Below are positions 24,084 through 36,340 of a stretch of 64,000 bases of DNA, piece by piece. Position 1 is the stretch's first letter; each line of letters begins with the position of its first letter. Made by a program: the position numbers and the translations under genes. Source of the DNA: Lepidodermella squamata (lineage: Eukaryota; Gastrotricha); NCBI GenBank assembly GCA_047495785.1, contig JBLDXI010000009.1, positions 124,001-188,000 on the forward strand, given 5' to 3'. The notes under the pieces were generated by a model. That model saw nothing but the letters and a program-made list of their open reading frames with translations, searched no databases and had not been told where the DNA came from.

Positions 24084-25612
24084 ATGATTGCTGTCGCTCT
24101 AGCGTTATCCGTTGTCGGATTTCTGTTTTATTCATCAAGGCGATTTCTTGGCGACAAGCGGTACAACCTTCCGCCCGGTCCAACGCCGGTACCATGGCTC
24201 GGCAACTTGAATTTGCTGATGGCTCTGCGAGGAAAGAAAGCGCTGTGGGAGTTCTACCGCGACATGGCCAATAAGTACGGACCAATCTTCACGTTTTACA
24301 TGGGCCCCATCCGAATGGTTGGTCTAAACGATGCAAAGGTAATCCACGAAGCGTTGGTTGAGAAGGGCAAAACCTTCAGTTGGCGCATCGAGCCGAGACT
24401 GCCGGGCTACGAGAAGATGCCGAATGCGATAGCGTTCGCTAGCCACGACGTTTGGCGAAAGAACAGGCGCTTCGCTGCTAAAGCAATGCGAGATTTCGGT
24501 AAGTTGAGCTGCAATATTCTTGATCTTTAAATAATAATTGAATTTTCCCATAAGGCATGGGCAAGGAACCTATGGCTGTCAAGATCCACGAAGAGGTGGA
24601 AGCCTTGTTCGAGGAGCTGCGCCAATTGAAGAAGCCTTTCAACCCATCGACCCTGCTGTCAAACGTTGTTTCGAATGTTGTTTGCTCGCTTGTTCTTGGC
24701 AAGCGTCTTCACTACGACGATCCTAATTTCAAGGAAGTAATGAATTTTGTACGGCCGTTGACTGAACACTCAACCGTGGAGAGTACTTCATTTCTGCTGT
24801 TTCCCGCTCTGAAACACTTCAAGACACCGGGGCAAGTCACGGCAATGCAGGAATGCGTAGATTTTGTGACGAAATTGGTCGCGCAAGCCATTGAAGAACA
24901 TCGTGCAGATTACAACAGAGATAACATTCGCGACTTTCCTGATATGTACTTACAATCGCATTCAGAACCCGATGGCGAACCCATCGACATGAAAGATTTC
25001 GGCACAATTATGATGGAGCTATTCTTGGCTGGTACCGAAACTACTGCAACTGCTCTGACGTGGGCGCTATTCTATTTGACCAAGAACCCCGAACTTCAAA
25101 GGAAGTGTCAGGAAGAGATCGACAGTGTCATTGATACTGATCGCTTGCCCACGTTACAAGATAGGCAAAAACTGGTGTACGTTGACGCCGTTATGCATGA
25201 AGTTCTGCGACACGCTGTCATCGGCCCGATGGCATTGTTCCACTCCAATTTGGACGAGCCCGCCACCGTCGCCGGCTACGACATCCCGCCAAATACAATG
25301 GTCATGTATAATATCGGCACTCAGCATTTCGACGAGACGTATTGGGAATCTGCCACCGAATTCAAGCCAGAGCGATGGATCAGTCCTGACAACAAATTAC
25401 TTTCCCATTCGTCGCATTTCATGCCGTTCGGCCTTGGACCCCGCGTTTGCGTCGGTGAGAGCCTAGCTCGCATGGAGTTTTTCATCTTTCTCACCGCTAT
25501 GCTACATCGCTTCGATTTCAAAATGACCACGCCCGACGTCAAGTACGAAGATGGTTTCTGCGGCCTCGTTCACAAAGCCCCATATTACGAAATTACAGCT
25601 GAAAGTCGTTAA
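24084..25612 (+). CDS. Cytochrome P450, microsomal, clan-2-like
   Basis: Haem-thiolate monooxygenase anchored in the ER. Two exons, 24084-24498 and 24555-25612, give 490 aa, a full family length. An N-terminal hydrophobic anchor (residues about 2-17) is followed by the proline hinge PPGPTPVPWLG. The I-helix oxygen-binding motif is AGTETT (297-302). The K-helix ExxR is EVLR (354-357), the PERF-like motif is FKPERW, and the haem loop is FGLGPRVCVGE with ligand Cys437. All catalytic signatures are intact. The hinge and WLGNL-type start point to clan 2 (CYP2/CYP1/CYP17-like); substrate unknown. A single 56-nt intron makes it much less fragmented than its neighbours. A TATA box lies at 23991, and AATAAA occurs near 25693. 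Confidence 0.93.
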
Positions 25613-25851
25613 AATGGAATATTACTATTTGACTCTTCCTTTCATGATGTTATATGACAACCCCGAAGCATCTATCAATATTTTTTTACTGAAATAAATT
25701 CTTCACGATTCAATTGGCTCTGCAGTTTTATTTTATTCCCACTGACATGGTGAAGATGTTAATTATTTCAAATTAATTTTTAGTTTGATCCCGACATAAT
25801 AATTTAAAATTTTTAATAACGTTATAGGTCAACGTGTATCAAGCACTTCTT

Positions 25852-28071
25852 TTATGATGATTTGCCAACTTGAGCAATCTTGTCTCTTTTCTCAGCATCA
25901 TGATATTCCTTGCAGAACTTGGCGTAATGTTCAGCTTGCTACAATTTCAAGAAAGCAACCAAGTCAGAGAATACATGGAAACGTTCGTTAACTTGCCTCT
26001 ATGGTCGCAGCTAGAGGCTGCTTGTTAGTTTCCGGCAGTGGAAGCTGAACAATTCAGAATGATTTTTTCTGCTCAAAGTTGCGGTGTAACATAAAACATA
26101 CCGTCATGAAACCAGTGCCAATCAACGCAACACCATAAATGACCATACGCGCCCATGAGGGGAAGACGGATGATCTTAGGAAATCATATTTGAGTTATCA
26201 ATCGGTCAGAAAAAAAAGACTATTTACGCTTCGCCGTAACCGATACTGTTGATAAAAGGAGCTACGATTATTCCAGCGCGACCAATAATTGAAACTGTAC
26301 CAAAACCGGTACCCCTAATGCATGTTGGGAAGAGTTCAGCAGCGTACACATAAACACCCGCTGATAAAATGCCGTAGAAATAGACAATAAAATTGAACTA
26401 TAAATAAGTTCTTACTGAATGATGCACTCGCTGCAAATTTGCCGAAAGCCGCAATGCAAAAGGATAGGATTTTCATGTCGTCGGGAATGAACGGAACGAC
26501 GGCGCAGGAGACGCCAGCCAGGATTTGGAAAATAATGATAGACCATCTTCGACCAATACTACAACCTTGGCATAAGCGATTTTAATTTACAAATGAGAAA
26601 AAACTACGTACAAAATCAGTGCTGGAACGATGACAAATGTTGAGGGAATTTCAACGGCTGCCAGAATCAAGAAGCTGACATAAAAGTCAACGCCCTCCGA
26701 CAACTGAGCTGCAAGCATCAATCCGTAGTAGCACATGGTGTTGGCGAACCATATGATGGTGATTAGAATCGTAGTCAATCTCAGCCTCGGCGTGCGAACC
26801 AGATCGAGCAAGCCGTAAGTCTTAGCCGTCTTAGGCTGGGCAGGTGAGCCATCAGCTAGCAATGCATCGCCCACACTGGGCTCATACTCAGTCAACTCAG
26901 CTCTCTCCGTTTGCAGAGCGCTCAGCAAGAGTTCTTCATCCAACGGCTTTTTGTTGAACTTCGCGATGCGTTTCAACGTTGCCGAAGCCTCTTTCAGTCT
27001 ACCTGTAGACAGCTGCCACTGAAGGGATTCGACGATAAACCTGAATATGATTATAAGTAAGGCTTTTCACCCGCGAGGCTTTAAAAAATATTACCACCAC
27101 GTAGGAATCATCAGCAATATCGGTAAAGTGCAAGCTAGCATAAAGCTGAACTCATCCCGAAAAATGTAGCCCACTCCAGCGAGAGTTGTTACGGAACTGT
27201 TGGAAGAAATGTCCACATTTGAGACCGAAATGTTATTCATAAGAAAATTCGATTTGAAACTTGCCACGCCCAAAACATTTGGGATCCCGTAGAAAAGATC
27301 GTCCTCAGATTGGGAGCGAAAAGTTCGGTGTTCATCAGAAATCCATTGCTCATTACACCGGTAAGTCCGATGCCAATGAAGAAGCGGGCTATCAAAGTTA
27401 CGACGTAATGAGGTGCGAAGGCGCATACGATTCCACTAACAAAGAGAAGAACGGCTGATGAGAAGAAAGTCGGCTTCCGACCAAATCTATCTGCAACAAT
27501 GCCCATGAGCATGCACCCGACAACTTCACCTAAAATTATGAAAACAGACATGCTGTAGTGTTGATAGCTAAAGGAATCTAACCTAATCCTTCGGATGAAC
27601 TGATTATAGCTAGTAGCTGCTCGCGTGCGCACACAAGGCCAAATTGTGTAACAAGACTACTTTTCACAGGGTCTTCATCCGTATACCACATCGACTCGAT
27701 TGGGCAGGTTTCATTGGTGATGGAGATTAATTGGGCTTCTTCAATCACTGAACCAGAGTAGCGGTAGGTGGACGCCAGGCATGGGTGGTCTGCAATTGAT
27801 TGTCGAACGATGGTAAAATTCGATAGAACCCCGCTGGAATCCGCTTCCGTCACGGTTGACGTACTGTTGCCACAAGAGTACTTTGAAGGGAAATAGCCAG
27901 TGAACACAATAGCGAACTGATGGAAAGACGGCGGGAGAGTGGCAAACACCGAAACCAGCACATAGTTGATAAACTGAATTCAAATTTTGTTATGCCTGTA
28001 ATTATGGGATAGGAATCGAATCGAACCTGGTAAGGACCAGTAAGTTGCTCTAAAAAATTATCCAGCTTCAT
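25852..28071 (-). CDS. SLC22-type organic ion transporter, paralogue 3
   Basis: Reverse-strand paralogue of the two upstream transporters. Exons in transcription order: 28027-28071, 27583-27973, 27265-27529, 27095-27196, 26612-27040, 26416-26558, 26228-26360, 26102-26174, 25997-26044, 25852-25938, giving 571 aa. Features: start MKLDNFLEQLTGPYQ, a long extracellular loop with several N-x-S/T sites and cysteines, FGLVCARE, the MFS signature GIVADRFGRK, IFIGRRW and LPLPETNKQPLAATIE. Two introns (25939-25996 and 27197-27264) read only with GC donors (gcaagt). In both cases the following exon then restores paralogue-matching protein in the right phase, and reading on would hit a stop or lose homology. 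Family secure, substrate unknown. Confidence 0.9.
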
Positions 28072-28489
28072 TTTTGCCTAAATACCCGTTATTCGGCACG
28101 ACACCGTATGGACACCATGTGCTAACTGTCGTATGAAGTCTTAGTAGCCACCACAGCTTTTTTATAATGCCAACTCCGCGCATGGCCGTACAAGTGCATA
28201 CGGCACGAACGGCACTGGTCTCTTATTATAACGCAAGTGATTGCTTATATTACAACGCTAAGCCTAGCCTAGCGGCCACTTCAAAAACCTGCTTGACACG
28301 CCTTAGAAAGGAGGAGGCTTTTATTAGGATGATGCAGAAAAAGCCATAGATGATCTTGCAAATTGATGTTGAGCTGATTCCGTGGCAGCATAAGAGGCTC
28401 AACATCAGTCCACTGAAAATGACCCATGTGAGATGGAGGGCTCTCACATTTTAAACAAAAACGCTATTGATAATGTCTGTTTCTTTTAA
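28072..28489. other. Upstream region of SLC22 paralogue 3
   Basis: Spacer before the minus-strand transporter start. Short open frames here show no recognisable protein and no splice continuity. Ends at the TTAA (28486-28489) bordering the piggyBac-like element. Confidence 0.4.
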
Positions 28490-29897
28490 CCCGTTTAGAC
28501 CGGCATCTAGGATTTTGATGCTACGGTCATAATCTTTCCAGGAATTAATGTTGGCATCATAAATATGAAAAAAAAATTTTTTGGTGACCCCACCCCTAAC
28601 CGTCTCCGAGTTACGCAATGTCCCATTTATGGGACGCTCGGTCATTCTACAAGGCAAATTTAGAAAAAACCATATAAATCATGATTTTGTCATACTAGAG
28701 ACTCCAGGGGTCAATAAAAGAGTGAGAAATAGGAGGCAAACTATCTCTTTCATTATTTTGGGTGAACGGACAAGTCCAGAACGTCCTCAGTGGCCAAAAT
28801 ACTGTCAAAAAAGTGTCAAATTATGTCAATAATTGCATTTTAATTATTTTAAATGCAGGAATGCCCTTAATTTATAATCTATTTGCTGATTTAATCACCT
28901 CCGATTGTACCTCAGTGATCCCAAGTAAGAGTGAACTTCTTATTGCTAGAATAGCGCACTTCTCATGCAATACAATTAAGTTTAAATAGCAAAAAACAAT
29001 AAAAAATGATGGGCAAATTGGCAAAATTAGGCCTTTTACTTGCTTTCATGAGGCCCACTGCTGTAGGGAATTTGTGCAATGAGAGGAAAACATAGCATTT
29101 ACTTCCTGGTAATATTATGATCAATTAGCGCGCAAAATCTGCTCAATATCGCCTCCTGGGGCTATCGATATCGGTAATATCACTGATTTCCTACATCGAT
29201 AATCGGCTTTGCAGGCGAAAAATTTAGTGAAAATAGACTTGTAATAGCTCAAAATGAAGGCAATAATGGGATCTACGTGATAGAATTGACCATCGGCACC
29301 ATGCGATGCTTGATGACGAAAAAAAACAATAAAAAACGATATTATTAACATCAAAGTGAAATATGCCGCCATATATTATGCGGTACAAAGTGCCAAGTAG
29401 CTATTACAGCAAAATTTCAGGTACAGATCGCCTGGACTGTCTTTCATTTATCTCATAATAGCTTAATTATTGTCAAAATCACCACCTGAGCTCAAAACAT
29501 TAGCGATTTGACAATATGCAATATGCGTCTAAGAATGACCGAGCGTCCCATAAATGGGACGGCCCTTATTACGTAACACAGGTGGCAGATGGGTTGATAA
29601 AAATTATTCCGTTGGAATCAGCATTAAAAGTTGTTCTAGGCATCATATGTACAGGTAATTAATGTTGATACTTTTTCTGTTAGCAAAAAAATCATTTTTT
29701 GGTCAAAAAAGCACATTTTTGACAGTCAATTTTTTACCAGTTAGGTAATAGTAGTGGGTGCCAATTTTTTTCTGTAGCTTCCCAACATCAGTCCAAATGA
29801 TTATAACACCCAGGAGTAGGCTTATTTCGCGCTTAACATAGTTATATCCGGCTTCGGAAAAGTACGTCCCAAATATGGGACGCCCGGTTAAAACGGG
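28490..29897. mobile_element. Non-autonomous piggyBac-like DNA transposon (1.4 kb)
   Basis: The element is bounded by TTAA at 28486-28489 and 29898-29901. Its ends start CCCGTTTAGACCGGC on the left and CCCGTTTTAACCGGGC on the right (reverse complement), which matches piggyBac habits: TTAA target and CCC-beginning termini. Subterminal inverted repeats carry GTCCCATTTATGGGACGCTC at about 28619 and its complement at about 29545. A related GTCCCAAATATGGGACGC lies just inside the right end. I find no transposase frame, so it is presumably mobilised in trans or dead. Confidence 0.7.
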
Positions 29898-29901
29898 TTA
29901 A

Positions 29902-32900
29902 ATCAAGTTTTAAATGAATACAAAGACGTGGCAATACAACGTATTTTATCCTATGTAGAAATTAGTTTCGAGTCAACTTCAAATCATGCCATTCATCCAA
30001 GGGAGTTAGCGGTCATTTTAGAACATTATAAAACCTTCAAGTGAACGGGCTCACGACCCTTCTTGCTTGTTGCCATTGTCTCGATTACTTGTTTCAATAA
30101 ATAATAAAGACATGAAAAAAATCACAACTTTCCGTATCTTTTACGTCGATGTCTTTACAAATGATCTTTGTTTTTCGTGCGTGCAAGACTTACTGAGGCA
30201 ACGTGATTGCAATTTTTCTTCAGCACCTCTGATCACCCTGTTCTCCTTGAATAAGCGCTTTCTTTTTCGCGCAGTTTTATGCGAGACTTCTTTGCTAAAA
30301 ACACGCTGTATATAACGCACGAAATAATCACGCGCATCTCGATCCGAATGAGCATTTAGCGGAAATGTAAATATTTGCGTAGGTTTATAGGCCAAAAAAT
30401 CTGCGTACGAGCCGAGGCGTCTTTTGGAGGCTAGACTGAAGATATTATCTAAGAAAATGCGTGTATGTTAAATTCATAATGTCGCATACTGGTACCGCGC
30501 CCGCCAACGTGACGTGGAGCGTGAAAAAATATATCATGTAATTTAACGCGTCAAATGAGCAGCAGTTCGAGTCAACCTCTTGAAAATCTATTTGTTTTCT
30601 GTTTCATCATCGGAGCGCTGCTGCTGCTGCTGCTGCTGCCGATAATGGCGATAATAAGCCAATAATGATAATGATGACAATATAATAATAAAAATAATGA
30701 TGCTGATGACGATAATAATATATGGGCGAAAGTGTCGCAGAGCAATATCCATCTCGGCGATGCGAGAAGACACGAATTTAGCGGCGGGTAAACGCGCGAG
30801 CAAACGCGCGATCCAGGCCATTATTTAATTTCATCCCATTATTTTTGCTACGGAGGTCTTTATTTTCTCTCGTACTCGTCAACGCGCCGTCATCGCCGCC
30901 ATCATATCGTCTTCGCATCGAGGTGATAAAGCTAGAGTTTTTATTGCTGCTCGCTGATACCAAGCCGAGCCCTAATAAAAATTTTCATCTTGATCGCGCG
31001 CTCTCGCGATGCTCTGCTACTACTGCTGCTGCCGTTCGATTGATTACAGACGGCGATGTGACGCGATAAATATAGCTCAGGCATGGATGGACTGACTGAA
31101 CGCGATGAAAAAATTCGGCCCTCATGGATATTGCACGCGAGCGCCCATTTCTTCGATATAACCATGGCGATTATATGCCTTGGCGCGCCGAAAAAAAACG
31201 CCGTGTAATAGAGACCAATGGCGAGCATCATGGCAACGACGACGACGACAACTATTACTGCTGCTTATCATATGAAATGCTGCTGGAGGGGCATCATCGC
31301 ATAGCCGTACCTCGGTCGGCGTTGGCTCTTCTTGCTATTGTTTAATAACATTAGGCCATGTTTGTTTGGCGTATTTTTGCTAACAATGCGCGCGCGGCGT
31401 CGACACCGCACCGGAATCATTGGCAATCGATGCTGCGACGTGCTGTTGACCGCCGTCGATCGACGTGCCGCCCGCCCGCCCGCGTCGCCGCCTTATTGCA
31501 GCCGAGAAAAAAGCGATAACCAATAAACGGCGCCACTGCGCCTATCGCTCAAACAATGAGCAATGACTCGACTGATGCCCGCGATGTGTTTTCACTACGA
31601 TGAGAGGATGAGACAAGCAGCCATAGCAGTAGCCACCAGTGTGTGATGCGCGTAATAATTTCACTCCCACCGCCGGCTGCAGCAGCTGGACAACCGGGTG
31701 GCTAATCGGGCGTCGAAAAATCGCGGCTCGCAGCTCGCTTCACTTGAGCGTCTGCGCGTCCCTAGCTGCCGATGGCGCCAAAATCAATCAGGCTCCGTCT
31801 TTATGCTATTACTTGCCGGTGCAGCTGTCGCCGTAGATTTTTTCAGGCGCCTTGCTTTTACTTCGTTTACTTACTCATTTATTTCGCCTGCCGCATAGAG
31901 TATGACAGTTGTTGTCCTGCCACTACTACTACTACTCATCCACCACTACATATTACCACTGCTATTTTCTTATGCGCGGTATAACTGCCGCCTCTGTATA
32001 GTCACAAATTTTGGCATTTGATGGCGCGCGGTGGCACTCGGTGATGCTTGATTGTTTTAGCATCGAACATGATGGCGCAAAGTTAAAGACGCGCCGGCTT
32101 TTAATCGCCAAGCAGCAGCAGCAGCGCGCTACTTCATTTGCTGGCTCCGCCGACGTGGAACTTTTTTTGTTGTTGCCATCGTTTTTGCTTTTGCGATGTA
32201 GTTCATCATCATCATCAGCTGTTTATCGCGCGCGCGCTCGCTACTTGCCGCCGGACATGCGCGTGCAAGTGCCGACCAAGTGGCGCCGCGCCGTTTTATG
32301 TCGGCTAATAAGCGAGCGAACGTCGCGGTATTTTTTTTTCTTGACAGCAAAAGCGCCGGCGCCACTGCTCGGGTTACTCCGTTGGGACGTGCGATCACTT
32401 GTTAGAGCTAGCCGGCGAGCACTTGTTGTAATTTTCTCGTCGAATAGATTTTTAATAATTTCTTGCAACAAAACCACCGAGCACCACGCCCAGCAGCCGC
32501 AGCATAAACAAGACGGGCGCGGCTTCTGGACTCTCTCGATATCATCAATTATTGCGATCATCGTTAGTGCCGTCGCCTAACACGCCGCACTGTCGCGATG
32601 TCTTGATGGCACGCGGCGATGGCTAGCCATTCCGTGGCAGCAGCGACAACGAAACCGTGCGTGCTTTCTCGATAACACTCATCCGTGGTATCCTATACTG
32701 TTTTAGTTAGTCGGTTACTTATTACTATTACTTATTACTATCTCTGTGTGTACGTCGTAAAGTCAGTCAGTCAGTCAGTCAGTGACACCATAGCGTAGTG
32801 GTCTATTATTATTTTCACTGGTGTATTGTCGGTGTTAGTTTTTCCGCCTCTGCGGTTGTGTCATGTACTACTACTAGCATACTAGAGAACGCACCCAATC

Positions 32901-32928
32901 AGCGCCATGATGCTCATGATCGTTTTTG
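29902..32928. other. Intergenic and likely 5' regulatory/leader region of the GPCR gene
   Basis: No supported gene. A CTG-type triplet run lies at 30618-30640, ATA-rich low complexity at 30660-30725, and a GTCA tandem run at 32761-32782. From about 30800 to 32660 the DNA becomes GC- and CpG-rich with many CGCG/GCGC stretches, unlike the AT-rich spacers elsewhere. Overlapping frames on both strands here lack protein-like composition. It is best read as promoter and 5' UTR sequence for the GPCR gene. Confidence 0.4.
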
Positions 32929-35900
32929 ATGCGTTCTAGAACCGTCAACCCTCTCCTGGGCCTGTTCACGTCGCCGCAGCCGCCCGGCGACGCCGTCGGG
33001 CAGGTCGGCGCCATGTCGATGGACACGACGACAGCGGCGACGACGCTGCTGGCAGCGGCACTCAGTTCGAACGCGACGACGCCGGTCGACGAGAACCAGG
33101 TGTTCGACATCGAGTCGGCCACGCTCGCCTTCGCGCTCACCGTGCTCATGTCCGTCGGCATCGGGCTCAACTGCGTGCTGCTGCTGATCGTCGTCTGCCA
33201 CCCTCGCGTTCGCCAACTCGTCAACGCCTTCATCGGCCACTACGCCGCCATCTCCGTGCTCAAGTGCGTCTTCTGCATCGTGTTCGCCACCAGTTTGACG
33301 ACACGCTTCGAAGCGTCACTCTGCGAGAAGGTCGGCGGTAGCTATGTCGTTCTCACCAGCGTCGAAGGTACAGTATATACTTATATTGTAAGGTTATTAC
33401 CAATTTGAATCGCTTCTTTCACTTTCAGTTTTCAACCTGCTTGCGATGGTCTGTGCCGAGGCTTATTTTTTCGGCCAGGCCAATGTTGGTCGAGATGGTC
33501 GCGGCTCGTTTTGCTGCGTGATGATCGGCCTCTTCCTCATTTATCTCGGCAGTGTTATTCTTCATTTAGGTATGCTGCCGACGCCAATGAATCCATTACA
33601 GTCGGATATAATTATTTGATCCTTATTTAGTTTCCTAAATAGTTTTATTAGCAAGAGAAAGAATGCCTCAAATGAGGGCACCAGCAATTATTAGTTGAGA
33701 AATCTTGAGTAAATATGTTGGAAACTCGATTTGGTGCTACCAAAATCCCTCCGCGGATCAACGATGTTCTTAAATGTGTAGATTCCCGAATTTCGGTTTC
33801 CGTTGGGAAAGCAAGTAAGGAGGAATCGGTGGTTCCACTGTTATTTCCTCCTTAACTTTGATTTAAAACCGTATTGAATTAGGCCATTTCTATTTCTGCA
33901 AACTTATACAAATGCTGCTGATCAACTTAAATTGTATTGACAGGCTTTTGAACCAGTTTTATCGGGACATGCTTTTGATAGAAAATATTCCTGGCTGGAA
34001 TTTTCCAGATTCCATTCCTATCTGTTTAGCTTGATGGCCCGAGCTACAACCGTGTTCTGAACTCAAAGCTGGCGATAAAATGTGTGGCTCAGATGTAATT
34101 AGGACATGGTATTTAGAGCTTAATTCCAGTATATACTTGCATTCGATTAGATTTCTTTAATGCATTTTATTATTAATTTGTAAAATTGATTATTTTTTAG
34201 GCCCGACAATCATAGCCGGTGGAATAGGGTTTAATCGAACGGCGGGCAGCTGCATATTCGGCTTCAAATCAATTCAGACTTACGTGGCGCACGCCATTTG
34301 GGTGGTGATAACAACGCTGGGTGTCGCCGCCGTCTTTTACTACCTGTCAGTGGTGTACCGCGAGGTGCAGTCATGCCGGCCGCACCGCATTGCCTCACTG
34401 GTGCGCGCCTCGGTACCGACAACCACGCGCAACCAACACCCAGTGGACCAGCTCACCGTTAAGCGGATAGGTTAGCGCTAACGGCTTTGGCCGAATATTG
34501 GCAAATTTACAGTATTACACTTCGCATTAGCCAAACTAAATTTCGTATTCAAATTCGATTCACAATATTAATTAATTGCTAATAATGATATAAACATGAA
34601 ATTTAACCTTAATTTATCTATTTGTTTACAGTATCCGACTCGCAACGGCGCGCATTGGTGCTTATTCTCGTGACATGTGCATTTGTGTTGACGTCATACC
34701 CGCTGTTCTTGCTCACGCTATTCGACTGGACCTTCGCCGTCGATGGCTCCATCTACCGCATTTTCACGTTCTTCTCGTGGACGAACACGCTCATCAACCC
34801 GATTCTGTTTCTCGTCGTTGATCGCAAGTTCGGCCTCATACGCCTCCTTAAACCGTGCCACCAAACTAACCGATCTCGCGACTCCGCCTCGCCGTCACTG
34901 CTGAGCGTTGGCGGCCAGGTGAACTCGCGGCCCCCATCATACCTCATTCGCAATAGCGTGCCTCGACAAGCCAGCAACCCGGCGCTGGCGTCGGGCGCTC
35001 CTTCAGCGCCTGCGCCCGGCCCTGGCTCCACTTCCAATTTGCCCAACGAAAGAACCGGTCTGCTCGTCAAGGCCACGCCCGATCGGCCTTGTTACGAGCT
35101 GCGTGAGGAGGAAGACATGACTCTGAGTTGCGGCGGGGGAGGCGCCAAAGCCGCAGCCAAGCACAACGCTGTCGCTAACCAGCCACCTGTACTACACGAG
35201 TGGCAGAGCCGTGTTGGAGGTCGCCTCTATCTTCAAGGCGAGGTAAAAGCAGAATTTACTGCAAATCAAATTATAAAGTAACTGCCCGGGTTTCAAACTG
35301 GAAAACTTCAACTTGAAAGAACCGATTTCATGATTTGATATTTTCAAGCACTGAAGTGGGCAACTTTTAACGCGTTGAGCTTCATGTGACAAATGCAACT
35401 GTAGGTGAAATTCGAATGATAACTTTGTCAAACATAGAAACCCGCATTAAATCTTACCAACTCCGAAATGTTTCCAAGCTTGGAAAAAAATTGCTTGATT
35501 CACTTATCAAAAATGATCACCCTTCATCTTATACACCTCGCGGGGTGTTTGCCGCACATGAGTCACTATATTTTTTTATGTTCTACACACTCTGTTTTTG
35601 TCTCTTTTTCCAAATGCCTACAGTTCGGTGCTGATGCTGCTGATGAGTCGGCGATGCTGGTCGACGGTCCTGGCACGGTGATTCTATTTGATCGGCTCAA
35701 CAACGTTGGCGACTACGTGCCGCCGGCGCAGATGATGGCGGCCACTTCGAACTCCTCGCTTGCGGCAGGGGCGCCGACAACGCCCGGTGGCACCTCGCGG
35801 CACGCCGTATTGCTACGAAACGTCAATTCAACGATAACATCGTGTTCGAACAACACTTATGGCAACATAGTTGTTGGCAAGGCGTCTCCAGGTGCTTCCT

Positions 35901-36340
35901 ACGCGCAGCAACAACAAGCGTCACAAACCCCAGTCCGCATCTATCGGCCGCACTCCGTCGTCACGGCTATCGACTCGTTGGGTAAACAGCCGGCTGTGAT
36001 GATGCAGCCTCAGCCAGTGCAGCAGCAGCAACGCCTAGTCATGCAGCAACACCAACCGGTGCAAAACATGCAACTGCCTACGTTGCGAATCGTCGCCAAC
36101 CCCACCAATGCGGGCTACCGAGCAGCGAGCACCATTATGAATACGTCGAGTAGCAGCGCCGGTGGGGGAGTTGGCGGGCGGAATAATATGCCGAATACAG
36201 CCTCGTTCATCGGCACCGAGGACAGTCTCGAGGAGATCGCCGCCTTGGGACAAATGTACAGCGTCTCCAACGTTATGAATATTTCGGGGCATTCTAGGAG
36301 CAGTGGCGATCGAATAATAGATGACGAAACAACTTGTTAG
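32929..36340 (+). CDS. Atypical class A (rhodopsin-like) G-protein-coupled receptor
   Basis: Exons 32929-33367, 33429-33569, 34201-34470, 34632-35242 and 35624-36340 give up to 725 aa. The start may differ, since an acceptor-like TTCTAG ends at 32939. Seven helices are visible: TM1 with N1.50 (VGIGLNCVLLLIVVC), TM2-3 in exon 1, TM3-4 in exon 2, TM5 in exon 3 (AIWVVITTLGVAAVFYYL), TM6 with SYPLF, and TM7 with NTLINPILFLVVDRKF. The conserved aspartate of TM2 is missing, and the TM3 DRY motif reads EAY, so the key arginine is absent. A cytosolic tail of about 400 residues is Ser/Gly/Gln-rich and ends ETTC, a possible PDZ ligand. Ligand unknown. Exon 4 can read through its donor to a stop at 35281, giving a shorter tail. 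Confidence 0.8.

Noticed and set aside
30588-30821. Minus-strand 77-codon frame with an Ile-rich hydrophobic stretch and polyGln
   Set aside because: The isoleucine run comes from ATA/ATT repeats and the Gln run from CTG repeats; no splice context or promoter. Treated as low-complexity artefact.
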